This document shows positions 8,898 through 15,330 of a stretch of 33,527 nt of DNA, one piece after another. A program made the translations under genes and the position numbers. Below the pieces are notes generated by a model that saw only the letters and a program-made list of their open reading frames with translations, did not search any database and had not been told where the DNA came from. Source of the stretch: CAYVUV01 sp964455095 (GTDB lineage: Bacteria; Desulfobacterota; Binatia; HRBIN30; CADEER01); NCBI GenBank assembly GCA_964455095.1, contig CAYVUV010000031.1, forward strand, positions 1-33,527, given 5' to 3'. The stretch's first letter is position 1; every line of letters starts with the position of its first letter.

Positions 8898-8948
8898 AGG
8901 GTCTCCCTTCTCGTCGGTCGGGCGCCGGCCAGCGCCGTACACCGGATA

Positions 8949-8975
8949 GTCGTTCGACGGCGCGCGCAATCGACA
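8949..8975 (-). promoter_or_regulatory. Candidate ECF42 promoter upstream of the DGPF gene
   Basis: Minus strand: TGTCGA at 8975-8970, a 17-bp spacer, then CGAC at 8952-8949. From memory, ECF42 sigma factors use a TGTCGA -35 element with a CGA/CGTC-like -10. The predicted start near 8940 leaves a leader of about 43 nt that includes the GGGAG ribosome site. No equally good TGTCGA is seen between the DGPF gene and the sigma gene. Confidence 0.5.
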
Positions 8976-8990
8976 GCCGGCCGGGAGTCG

Positions 8991-10160
8991 TCAGCGCCGC
9001 ACGCAGCGCGTGCCGCCGCGGTCCATCTCGACCACGCACTGGTTGCAAGGCACGCAGCGCGAGGCGGTGAGCTCGCCGGCCGCCATGCGGCGGGGCAGGT
9101 CGGGGTCGCGGATGAGGCCGCGGCCCATGGCGATGAAGTCGAAGCCGTCGGCGATGGCGCGCTCCATGGTGTCGAGGCGGGTGACGCCGCCGAGCAGCAT
9201 GAGCGGCAGGCGCAGCGCGGCGCGGAAGCGGCGTGCCTGCGGGAGGAAGAACGCCTCTTCGAACGCGTAGGGGCGGATGAGGGCGCGGCCGAAGAGCCGG
9301 AAGGCGAGGCGGCGCAGCCAGGTGGTCTGGTTGCGCGCCATGTCGGCCAGCGGCACCGCGCCGCGCATGAGGTAGAACGGCGTCCGCGTGGTGTGCCCGC
9401 CGGTGAGCTGCAGGGCGTCGACAGTGGCGTCGCTCTCCAGCCAACGCGCTACCTGGATGCCCTCTTCCAGCGTGAGGCCGCCGCGAAAGCCGTCCTGCAT
9501 GTTGAGCTTGGCGTACACGGCCGTCTGCGCGCCGGCGGCGTCGCGCACGGCGCGCAGCACCTGGCGCGGGAAGCGGGCGCGGTTCTCGAGGCTGCCGCCC
9601 CACTCGTCGGTGCGGCGGTTGTTGTACGGACTGAGGAACTGGCTCAGCAGATAGCCGTGACCGACGTGCACTTCGATCGCATCGAAGCCGGCCTCGCTTG
9701 CGAGGCGTGTGGCGGTGGCGAACGCCGTCGTGAAGCGCTCGAAGTCCGCTCCCGTCATGGCGCGCGAGAAGGCCTGGGCGTGCGGGCTGAACATGCGCGA
9801 GGGGCCGACCGGTGCGGTGCGCGTCGCATGTGGGCTGGCGAACCACCCGGCGTGCCCGATCTGAATCGCGGCGCGCGCCCCCTCGGCGTGCATCGCGGCG
9901 GCAAAGCGCGCCAGGCCCGCGCGGGCTTCGTCGCGCATCCAGATCTGATGCGGAAAGGTGCGGCCGTCGGAGGTGACCGAGCAGTAGGCGAGGGTGGTCA
10001 TCGCGACGCCGCCGGCGGCAAACTCGCGATGCCAATCGATCAGCCGATCGGTCACCAGGCTGTCACGCGACATGCCCTCGTTGGTGCCGCACTTGACGAT
10101 CCGGTTGCGCAGCTCGATCGGCCCGAGGCGCGCGGAGGTGAAGACGCGCGGCGCGGTCAT
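8991..10160 (-). CDS. Old Yellow Enzyme-family NADH:flavin oxidoreductase with C-terminal Cys cluster
   Basis: 389 residues, an FMN-binding TIM barrel. Family motifs are clear: VFTSARLGPIELRNRIV at the start, IEVHVGHGYLLSQFLSP and RTDEWGGSLENRARF for the active site, LLGGVT and FIAMGRGLIRDPD for phosphate binding of FMN. It ends with C-x2-C-x2-C-x10-C (CVPCNQC ... CVRR), resembling the [4Fe-4S] ligands of the 2,4-dienoyl-CoA reductase branch, but the protein stops there and lacks that branch's C-terminal FAD/NAD domain. Substrate unknown. The ATG at 10160 overlaps the previous gene's stop (ATGA) and has no Shine-Dalgarno of its own, so translation is probably coupled. The frame continues upstream to 10307, but that part is the neighbour's coding region read out of phase. 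Confidence 0.9.
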   Translation of the reverse strand: MTAPRVFTSARLGPIELRNRIVKCGTNEGMSRDSLVTDRLIDWHREFAAGGVAMTTLAYCSVTSDGRTFPHQIWMRDEARAGLARFAAAMHAEGARAAIQIGHAGWFASPHATRTAPVGPSRMFSPHAQAFSRAMTGADFERFTTAFATATRLASEAGFDAIEVHVGHGYLLSQFLSPYNNRRTDEWGGSLENRARFPRQVLRAVRDAAGAQTAVYAKLNMQDGFRGGLTLEEGIQVARWLESDATVDALQLTGGHTTRTPFYLMRGAVPLADMARNQTTWLRRLAFRLFGRALIRPYAFEEAFFLPQARRFRAALRLPLMLLGGVTRLDTMERAIADGFDFIAMGRGLIRDPDLPRRMAAGELTASRCVPCNQCVVEMDRGGTRCVRR

Positions 10161-10951
10161 CGGACTGATCGCTCGGATCGGTCCGATCCGTCGGATCTCC
10201 TCGTGCCTTTGCAGTTGGGATATCCCGAGCAGCCCCAGAACTGTGAGCCGGCGCGCTCCCCCTTCTGGGCGGTGCGCAGCACCATGGCCTTGCCGCATAG
10301 CGGGCAAGGCGGAATGGGATCAGTCTGATCCTGCTTGCGCCGCTGCTCCAGCCGCGCGGCTGCCAGTCGCTCGGTGTACCCGCCAGCCGCGATGAAATCG
10401 CGCTCGAGCCGAGCGATCTGCTGGTCGAGCAGGTAGTTGGCCTGGTGGATGAGGCAGATCAGCGCGTTGGCGACGATGGCCGGGTCGGCATGGCGCAGCC
10501 ATGCGGCGTAGCGAGCATCGGACTGATCGGTCCGATCGGTCGGATCGGTCCGATCTTGCTTTCCCACCGCGCGTACCGCGCGCGCTTCGGGGTCGTCTTT
10601 CCCCCATTGGCGGTGGCCGCGCTGGCGCAGAAAGTCTTCGTAATCGAGCAGCAGCTCGTCGAGGCTCGCGCGGGCGACGTTGACGAGCCGCAGCTCGGTC
10701 TGGCTCGAGGTGGCCGCGGCGCGGCTGCCCTCGGCGATGTTCTGTCTGCCGCTGCGCGCGGCCTGTACCATCTGATCGACGGTGCGCGAGCGCCGGTCGA
10801 CGAAGCGCTCGCAAAACGCCACCGTCGCATCGTAGATGATCGTCGCGACCTGAAACGAGCGCAGCTCGCGGTAGCCGCCACCGGGGCGGAGCCGAGATCG
10901 GTCGGATCGGACCGATCGGTCCGATCGGTCCGATGAGTCATGCTCCGTCAT
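10157..10951 (-). CDS. Four-helix-bundle (S23/Avd-like) protein with C-terminal zinc ribbon and SDR-repeat tracts
   Basis: 264 residues. The core (26-112 and 147-205) is a four-helix bundle of the S23/23S-IVS/Avd-like class: YRELRSFQVATIIYDATVAFCERF, AARSGRQNIAEGSRA, LDELLLDYEDFLRQRG, QANYLLDQQIARLERDF. The C-terminus is a topoisomerase-type zinc ribbon with C216, C219, C241 and C247 (CPLCGKAMVL ... FWGCSGYPNC). Between and outside these lie Ser/Thr-Asp-Arg tracts: residues 5-19, 132-146, a short QDQTDPI at 207-213, and 251-264. All are encoded by versions of one palindromic GATCGGTCC tract. Relatives include the accessory protein of diversity-generating retroelements, but no reverse transcriptase or variable repeat is here. 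The zinc ribbon suggests nucleic-acid binding. It overlaps the OYE gene by 4 bp. Role unknown. Confidence 0.85.
   Translation of the reverse strand: MTEHDSSDRSDRSVRSDRSRLRPGGGYRELRSFQVATIIYDATVAFCERFVDRRSRTVDQMVQAARSGRQNIAEGSRAAATSSQTELRLVNVARASLDELLLDYEDFLRQRGHRQWGKDDPEARAVRAVGKQDRTDPTDRTDQSDARYAAWLRHADPAIVANALICLIHQANYLLDQQIARLERDFIAAGGYTERLAAARLEQRRKQDQTDPIPPCPLCGKAMVLRTAQKGERAGSQFWGCSGYPNCKGTRRSDGSDRSERSVR
10161..10196. repeat. GATCGGTCC palindromic tract, copy A
   Basis: Interspersed CGGATCGGTCCGATCC units, self-complementary. It encodes the last residues of the four-helix-bundle protein and ends at the OYE start codon. Shares CATCGGACTGATCG exactly with copy B. Confidence 0.85.
10316..10333. 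repeat. Degenerate fourth copy of the palindromic tract
   Basis: GGATCAGTCTGATCC is a short, mostly symmetrical relative of the tract. It encodes DQTDP at the junction between the helical bundle and the zinc ribbon. Confidence 0.5.
10519..10555. repeat. GATCGGTCC palindromic tract, copy B
   Basis: 37 bp of alternating CGATCGGTC/CGGATCGGTCCG units inside the four-helix-bundle gene, encoding DRTDPTDRTDQSD between two helices. Confidence 0.85.
10896..10936. repeat. GATCGGTCC palindromic tract, copy C
   Basis: 41 bp of GATCGGTCGGATCGGACC-type units, encoding the SDRSDRSVRSDRS N-terminus of the four-helix-bundle protein. Confidence 0.85.
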
Positions 10952-10999
10952 GTTGGCGGCACTCTGCCCTGCCGGATGGCGCGGAGCAACCGCGCGAAT

Positions 11000-11386
11000 T
11001 CAGCGGCTTCCGTCGAGGTCGAAGCTGAGCGCGAGGGCCGTGCCGTCGGGCAGCGTCACCTGTGCTTCGACCTCGCGGCTGCCGGCGATGTCGGGGCCGA
11101 TCAGGTGATCGCCGGCCGCGCGCAGCGGGCGCGTCGCGGCACGGTCGAAGCGCAGACGACCGCCGCGGGCGGTCAGCGGCCGGCGCCAGGCATCGCTGAC
11201 GAAGACCTCGATGGTGTCGCCGCGGCGGACGACTTCGAGGTGGTGATCGCCGACCATGCCGAGCTGGCCGCCGTGGCGCGGCGCGTGATCGCTGTGCGCC
11301 GCGCCGGGTATGCCGAAGTGAAGAAACGGCACGGCAAACAGAAACGACCCGGTCGCCAGGGCCAGCGTCAGCCGCGCGGCGGTCAT
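11000..11386 (-). CDS. Small His-rich exported protein
   Basis: 128 residues. A signal peptide or anchor (MTAARLTLALATGSFLFAVPFLHFGIP) precedes a His-rich start (AAHSDHAPRHGG) and the motif GGQLGMVGDHHLEVVRRGDTIEV. The motif resembles small periplasmic proteins found near metal-efflux genes (GGxxxMxGDYHLELV), which suggests metal binding but does not show it. The rest is a beta-rich domain ending TLPDGTALALSFDLDG. The ATG at 11386 overlaps the stop of the upstream membrane protein (ATGA), so the pair is translated together. The frame extends further upstream but only as an out-of-phase reading of that gene. Confidence 0.75.
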   Translation of the reverse strand: MTAARLTLALATGSFLFAVPFLHFGIPGAAHSDHAPRHGGQLGMVGDHHLEVVRRGDTIEVFVSDAWRRPLTARGGRLRFDRAATRPLRAAGDHLIGPDIAGSREVEAQVTLPDGTALALSFDLDGSR

Positions 11387-11832
11387 GCGCGGCGGCGCGC
11401 CAGGACCATCGTCATCGCGATCAGGACCACGGCCGGGGCATAGACGCCGGGCAGGTCGATGAGCCAGTGTTCCGGGCCGACCAGGCCGCGCAGCGTATCG
11501 ACGACGTGTACCAACGCGTGCAGGCCGTAGAAGCCGGCGGCTGCCAGGCATGCGGCGACGCGCCAGCCCGGCACCACGGCCGCTCCGGCCAGGGCGACCC
11601 CGAGCAGGAAGAAGATACAGCCGATGTCGCGCACGAAGTGCTCGTTGAGCGGACCGAAGTCCGGCACCGCCGCCGGCAGCGTGGCGTACCAGTGCGGCGG
11701 ATTGGCGAGCATCCAGACCCCGTTGCCGAGACTGCTGAGCGCGAAGAGGCCAAGCGCGATGGTCCAGGCATCGAAGACCAGGTTCGTGTCGGCGGGGCGG
11801 GTGGCGGACGCGCGTGGCGCGGCTGGGGGCAT
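11383..11832 (-). CDS. Small integral membrane protein, four predicted helices
   Basis: 149 residues from the ATG at 11832, which has AGGAG 5 nt upstream (11838-11842); an upstream ATG at 11856 lacks this. Four hydrophobic segments are visible: WTIALGLFALSSLGNGVWML, IGCIFFLLGVALAGAAVV, VAACLAAAGFYGLHALVHVV and YAPAVVLIAMTMVL. The loop GVWMLANPPHWYATLPAAVPDFGPLNEHFVRDIG is conserved-looking, and the third helix carries a His pair (LHALVH). I do not recognise a characterised family. It is first in a two-gene unit with the His-rich exported protein and is separated from amt by a terminator. Confidence 0.78.
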   Translation of the reverse strand: MPPAAPRASATRPADTNLVFDAWTIALGLFALSSLGNGVWMLANPPHWYATLPAAVPDFGPLNEHFVRDIGCIFFLLGVALAGAAVVPGWRVAACLAAAGFYGLHALVHVVDTLRGLVGPEHWLIDLPGVYAPAVVLIAMTMVLARRRA

Positions 11833-11916
11833 CGGCACTCCTCTCGACTGCATCACGTCTCGGCCCGGCCCGAGGTTACACCGGGTCGACGAGCGAATGC
11901 ACCCGCGGAGGGCGCG

Positions 11917-11950
11917 AAAAAAAGAGGGAGCGCCCGGTGGCGCTCCCTCT
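11917..11950 (-). terminator. Intrinsic terminator of glnK-amt
   Basis: Perfect 12-bp stem (11923-11934 with 11939-11950; AGAGGGAGCGCC/GGCGCTCCCTCT) with a 4-nt loop. On the minus strand it is followed by seven T (11923-11917). It begins 23 bp beyond the amt stop. A textbook rho-independent terminator. Confidence 0.93.
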
Positions 11951-11972
11951 GGACTGCAGGACGCCGCGATCG

Positions 11973-13610
11973 TTATTTCGAGCCGGAGTGCACGGCGAAG
12001 TCAGGGTAGGCGACCGCCCCCATCTCCGGACCGTCGAGCCCTTCGAGCTCCGTCTCGGCGGAGACTCGCATCGGGGTGATGAGATCGCTGATCTTGAACC
12101 AGACGAAGGCCATGGCGGCGCCAAAGACCAGACAGACGGTGATGTTGATGAGCTGCATGACGAACTGCGACGCGTCGCCGTACAGCAAGCCGCGCACGCC
12201 GTCGTAGCCGTACTTTTCCACGTATTCGGGCCGCACGACGCCGTTCCAGCCGGCACCGTATGCGCCGCTCGCGAAGATGCCGAGCGAGATCACGCCCCAA
12301 CTTCCATTGACGCCGTGCACGGAAATGGCACCGGCCGGGTCGTCGACGCCGAGCTTCTCGAAGAAGAACACCGAGTAGATGACCAGCACGCCGGCGATGG
12401 CGCCAATGGCGACAGCCGCCCAGGGCTCGACAAACGCGCACGGTGCGGTAATCGCCACCAATCCGGCCAACATGCCGTTGCACAGCATGGTGGGATCCGG
12501 CTTCAAGCCCTTCATCGACAGCGCCAACATCGCCGTGATCGTCGCCGCCACGCCGGCGAGCATGGTGTTGACGACGACAAAACTGATGCGCAGGTCGGTG
12601 CCGGCCAGGGTCGAGCCCGGGTTGAAGCCGAACCAGCCGAAGGCCAGGATGAAGGTGCCGCACACCACCATCGGGATATCGTGACCGGGCATGGCCTGGG
12701 GCTTGCCCTTGTCGTACTTGCCAATGCGCGGCCCGAGGATCATCGAGCCGATGAGCGCGATGACGCCACCCATGGCGTGGACGACACCCGACCCGGCGAA
12801 GTCCACCGCGCCGTGACCCAGACCCCAGTTCAAACCGCCCTGGGCCAGGAAACCGCCACCCCAGACCCAGTTGGCATAGACGCAGTAGGGCAGGGCGACC
12901 CACAAGGCGAAGATGCAGAAGTTCTTCCACGCCCACCGTTCGGCCATGGAGCCGGTCGGAATCGTGGCGGTGGTGTCCATGAAGACCATCATGAAGAAGA
13001 ACAGGGCCATGATGCTGACATCGCCGACTTCGGGGCCGAGGAAGAACCCCTTCGTGCCGAGCAGATTGTACCCGCCGATGCTGATGCCGCTGTTGAGCTG
13101 CGCGAGGCCCGGGCCGAGCGAGGCATACCAGCCCGGGGGCACTGGGCCGTTCCACCAGTTGCCCCAGCCGAGCGCGAAGCCGTACGCCCAGAAGGCGATA
13201 CAACCGAGCGGGTAGACCATGAAGTTCATCGCCGAGGTGTGCCCGGCATTCTTGGCGCGACAGAGACCGGTCTCGACCAACATGAAACCGGCCTGCATGA
13301 ACATCACCAGAAAGCCGGCGATCAGGACCCAGACGAAGTTGATGGAGTAGAGGTTGTGAGTGATGCGGTCGTAGAGCTCGGGAGCGGTGATGGTGGCCGA
13401 ATTGTCGCCCTTGCCGTCTCCCGCTGGAGTCGCCCAGACACCAGCGGCGCCCCCTGTCGGATCCGGCCATAGCGGCTTGGCGGTGTCCGGACTCGTACTC
13501 GTGAAATAGGCCGGCAGGGTCGGCGCTTCATCCGCGCTGACCCGCGTGACGCCCCCGAACCAGGCGTGTGCGAGAACGGCTCCCAAGACGATAACCAAGC
13601 GTGTCCTCAT
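11973..13610 (-). CDS. amt: Ammonium transporter Amt
   Basis: 545 residues. An N-terminal signal sequence (MRTRLVIVLGAVLAHAWFGGVTRVSA) leads a long periplasmic start, then the Amt/Rh channel fold of eleven helices. Diagnostic motifs are MQAGFMLVETGLCRAKN (first helix), GSGVVHAMGGV (first pore His), GAISVHGVNGSWG (second pore His) and FGWFGFNPGST. The twin histidines and the hydrophobic pore lining are retained, so it should conduct ammonium. Family members sit in the inner membrane as trimers and are closed by a GlnK trimer under nitrogen sufficiency. glnK is directly upstream (44-bp gap), so the two are probably one transcript. GAGGAGG lies just ahead of the ATG at 13610. Confidence 0.97.
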   Translation of the reverse strand: MRTRLVIVLGAVLAHAWFGGVTRVSADEAPTLPAYFTSTSPDTAKPLWPDPTGGAAGVWATPAGDGKGDNSATITAPELYDRITHNLYSINFVWVLIAGFLVMFMQAGFMLVETGLCRAKNAGHTSAMNFMVYPLGCIAFWAYGFALGWGNWWNGPVPPGWYASLGPGLAQLNSGISIGGYNLLGTKGFFLGPEVGDVSIMALFFFMMVFMDTTATIPTGSMAERWAWKNFCIFALWVALPYCVYANWVWGGGFLAQGGLNWGLGHGAVDFAGSGVVHAMGGVIALIGSMILGPRIGKYDKGKPQAMPGHDIPMVVCGTFILAFGWFGFNPGSTLAGTDLRISFVVVNTMLAGVAATITAMLALSMKGLKPDPTMLCNGMLAGLVAITAPCAFVEPWAAVAIGAIAGVLVIYSVFFFEKLGVDDPAGAISVHGVNGSWGVISLGIFASGAYGAGWNGVVRPEYVEKYGYDGVRGLLYGDASQFVMQLINITVCLVFGAAMAFVWFKISDLITPMRVSAETELEGLDGPEMGAVAYPDFAVHSGSK

Positions 13611-13654
13611 TATCCCTCCTCAGCTCTCCAGAAATGGTGGTAGCGAGCCGCCTC

Positions 13655-13993
13655 TTAGACGGCGTCCGATCCCCGCTCCCCGGTACGAATGCGAATGACT
13701 TCCTCTACGGGCATGACGAAGATCTTGCCGTCGCCGATCCGCCCAGTGCGCGCCGCGCCGACGATGACACCGACAGCCTGCCCAGCATGGCCGTCGTCGA
13801 CCAGCAACTCGATTTTCAGCTTGGGCAGAAAGTCGACCTGGTACTCTGCCCCGCGGTAGAGCTCCGTGTGGCCCTTCTGGCGGCCAAAGCCCTTCACCTC
13901 ACTGACGGTCAGGCCGTGAAACCCCGCCTTCGACAAGGCGTCCTTCACTTCATCCAACTTGAACGGTTTGATGATCGCTTCGATCTTCTTCAC
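13655..13993 (-). CDS. glnK: PII nitrogen regulatory protein GlnK/GlnB
   Basis: 112 residues, the usual PII length. It starts MKKIEAIIKPFKLDEVKDAL, has the T-loop at 37-55 with Tyr51 (the uridylylation site in many PII proteins) in YRGAEY, and the 2-oxoglutarate/ATP loop in GRIGDGKIFVMPVEEVIRIRTGERG. PII trimers sense ATP/ADP and 2-oxoglutarate and plug Amt. The start is GTG at 13993 with GGAG at 14003-14000, 6 nt away. Adjacency to amt and the sigma-54 promoter favour the GlnK name over GlnB. Confidence 0.96.
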   Translation of the reverse strand: MKKIEAIIKPFKLDEVKDALSKAGFHGLTVSEVKGFGRQKGHTELYRGAEYQVDFLPKLKIELLVDDGHAGQAVGVIVGAARTGRIGDGKIFVMPVEEVIRIRTGERGSDAV

Positions 13994-14010
13994 ACACGGC
14001 TCCGACTTCA

Positions 14011-14043
14011 GGCGATGGCATAAGCAAGGCTGCTGCCATCGCC
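14011..14043. repeat. Perfect 10-bp inverted repeat enclosing the sigma-54 promoter
   Basis: GGCGATGGCA (14011-14020) and TGCCATCGCC (14034-14043) are exact reverse complements, 13 bp apart. The right arm covers the -24 GG. It could be a regulator site or a cruciform; no T tract follows, so a terminator is unlikely. Confidence 0.75.
14022..14038 (-). promoter_or_regulatory. Sigma-54 promoter of glnK-amt
   Basis: Minus strand TGGCAGCAGCCTTGCTT: the invariant GG (-24, at 14037-14036) and GC (-12, at 14025-14024) are exactly 10 bp apart, with TGGCA and TTGC matching consensus. The expected start near 14012 leaves a leader of about 19 nt that just contains the GGAG site. This fits nitrogen control by an NtrC-type activator. 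Confidence 0.85.
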
Positions 14044-14169
14044 ATCAAAGTCATCCCCATCGGGCAGAGTATGCGTGCCAGGGTGCGGGGGCCCGTTCTG
14101 CTGTCCAACTCTTAGGCTCTGCACAGCAAATGGGCGCGAACGCGGCTGCCCGCGGGGCCCGACCAGGGG

Positions 14170-14187
14170 GCGCCGCACTTGCGGCGC
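14170..14187 (-). terminator. Candidate hairpin after the HCFYV-domain gene
   Basis: GCGCCGCA / TGCGGCGC, an 8-bp stem with a 2-nt loop, lies 7 bp beyond the stop of the minus-strand gene at 14195. The following minus-strand bases are C-rich, not T-rich, so it may only stabilise the mRNA 3' end. Confidence 0.35.
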
Positions 14188-14194
14188 GGGTTCG

Positions 14195-15319
14195 TCACGG
14201 TAGGACGATGCGGTCGGTGCGGGCGCTGATGGCTTGCAGCTTGAACACGGCGCGGCTCTTCTCCGCTGGGTTGCCGAGCTCCGTGTGCTCTTCGATTCCA
14301 ATGCCGACCACTCCGGTCGCAGTGGACTGAAATCGCGTCTTGCCGGTCAGAGTGCCGGCGACACCAGCCGAGAAGATCGACGTTGCGGGCGACGCCGTAT
14401 CGAGCTTGGACAGGGCGGAGACGAACTGACCTTCCTCCACGATCGACGCGTCAAAGCGCTGGCCGAATTCGTTGAAGACCGTGAATCTGATCGCGGTTGA
14501 AGGGAAGATCTGCCTGAGATAGTCGGCCGAACAAGGGACCAGCACGAGCGTGGTTGCGATGCGGCTGGTTCGCGCCGCGGGTTCGATCGCGCCATCGAAG
14601 AAGTGACTCATGGTGATGGTCCCCGGGCAGCCGGAGTATTCCGTTCCGAGCAGCAGCTCCGCGTCGCCGTTCGCGGCGCCCGCCACCGCTTGGATTCCGA
14701 TCGCGCCGTACTCCGCCGTTTCGGTTCGGCTCGGCAACGCTTCGTACAGCACGCCTGCTCCGGTGAGCGCGTTGGCCTCGACCGGACTCCCCTGGGTGGT
14801 GACGCTGATGCACTCCATCCACCCGACGAAGGGATCCTCGGGGGCGGGCGGAATCCGGCTGCCGGCATTCGAGTGGCCGCCGGGTCCGACGCGCTGCACG
14901 CCGTCGAGCGGAAACTCCGACGAAAATAGCCCATCAGAGAGCCGCCATGCGATCGGCTGATAGGGCGTGAGGTGAACGGAGAAGTCGGTCTCGGTGGCGC
15001 CCTTCGCGCAGGTCGCGTCACCGCTACAGTCTTCGTCGTCCGCGCACACCGAGAAATCATTCGTGCAGTGGCGGTTCTCGTTGACGTAGAAGCAGTGCGC
15101 GCTGACCGGATCGCCGCTCGTGTTGGTCAGCCGGAGCATCATGTCCACTCCGCGCGCTGAGTCCAGGCGCAGCAGAGGAAACACGGCGATCGCCGCCGGC
15201 TGATCGGTGCTCGTGATCTGCGCGCGCGACGGAGTGCCGTGCAACACCGACAGCAAGAGCGCGGTGGCGATTCGCACCCCTGCTGCAGACCGCTGGCAGA
15301 CTCTCCCGGTTCGCCGCAT
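14195..15319 (-). CDS. Exported HCFYV-domain protein, paralog of the upstream giant protein's C-terminus
   Basis: 374 residues from the ATG at 15319, chosen because it gives a signal peptide (GVRIATALLLSVLHGTPSRAQ) and lies 11 nt after the upstream stop. The mature protein is one domain: AVFPLLRLDSARGVDMMLRLTN, AHCFYVNENRHC, ETDFSVHLTPYQPIAWRLSDG, GSRIPPAPEDPFVGWMECISV, LVLVPCSADYLRQIFPSTAIRF and FTVFNEFGQRFDAS. The same motifs in the same order occur in the last ~330 residues of the 1766-residue protein just upstream, so the two are paralogs. An insert with extra cysteines (CTNDFSVCADDEDCSGDATC) is present only here. I recall this family as common in Binatia-like genomes without a known function. 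The frame upstream of 15319 is an out-of-phase reading of the neighbour. Confidence 0.85.
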   Translation of the reverse strand: MRRTGRVCQRSAAGVRIATALLLSVLHGTPSRAQITSTDQPAAIAVFPLLRLDSARGVDMMLRLTNTSGDPVSAHCFYVNENRHCTNDFSVCADDEDCSGDATCAKGATETDFSVHLTPYQPIAWRLSDGLFSSEFPLDGVQRVGPGGHSNAGSRIPPAPEDPFVGWMECISVTTQGSPVEANALTGAGVLYEALPSRTETAEYGAIGIQAVAGAANGDAELLLGTEYSGCPGTITMSHFFDGAIEPAARTSRIATTLVLVPCSADYLRQIFPSTAIRFTVFNEFGQRFDASIVEEGQFVSALSKLDTASPATSIFSAGVAGTLTGKTRFQSTATGVVGIGIEEHTELGNPAEKSRAVFKLQAISARTDRIVLP

Positions 15320-15330
15320 GATTTCGCCCG

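Noticed and set aside
8271..10328. Plus-strand open frame of about 685 codons across the DGPF and OYE genes
   Set aside because: It spans several well-identified minus-strand genes and their gaps; the translation has no recognisable motif.
10157..10951. A diversity-generating retroelement, suggested by the Avd-like helical bundle
   Set aside because: No reverse transcriptase, template repeat or variable repeat is present in the window; the bundle family is much wider than Avd.
11814..13472. Plus-strand open frame opposite amt
   Set aside because: Antisense to a certain Amt gene; translation is Asp/His/Arg-rich with no family features.
14045..14200. NtrC-type binding sites (GCAC-N5-GTGC-like) upstream of the sigma-54 promoter
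   Set aside because: Only a partial, poorly symmetrical match near 14075-14090; not good enough to call.
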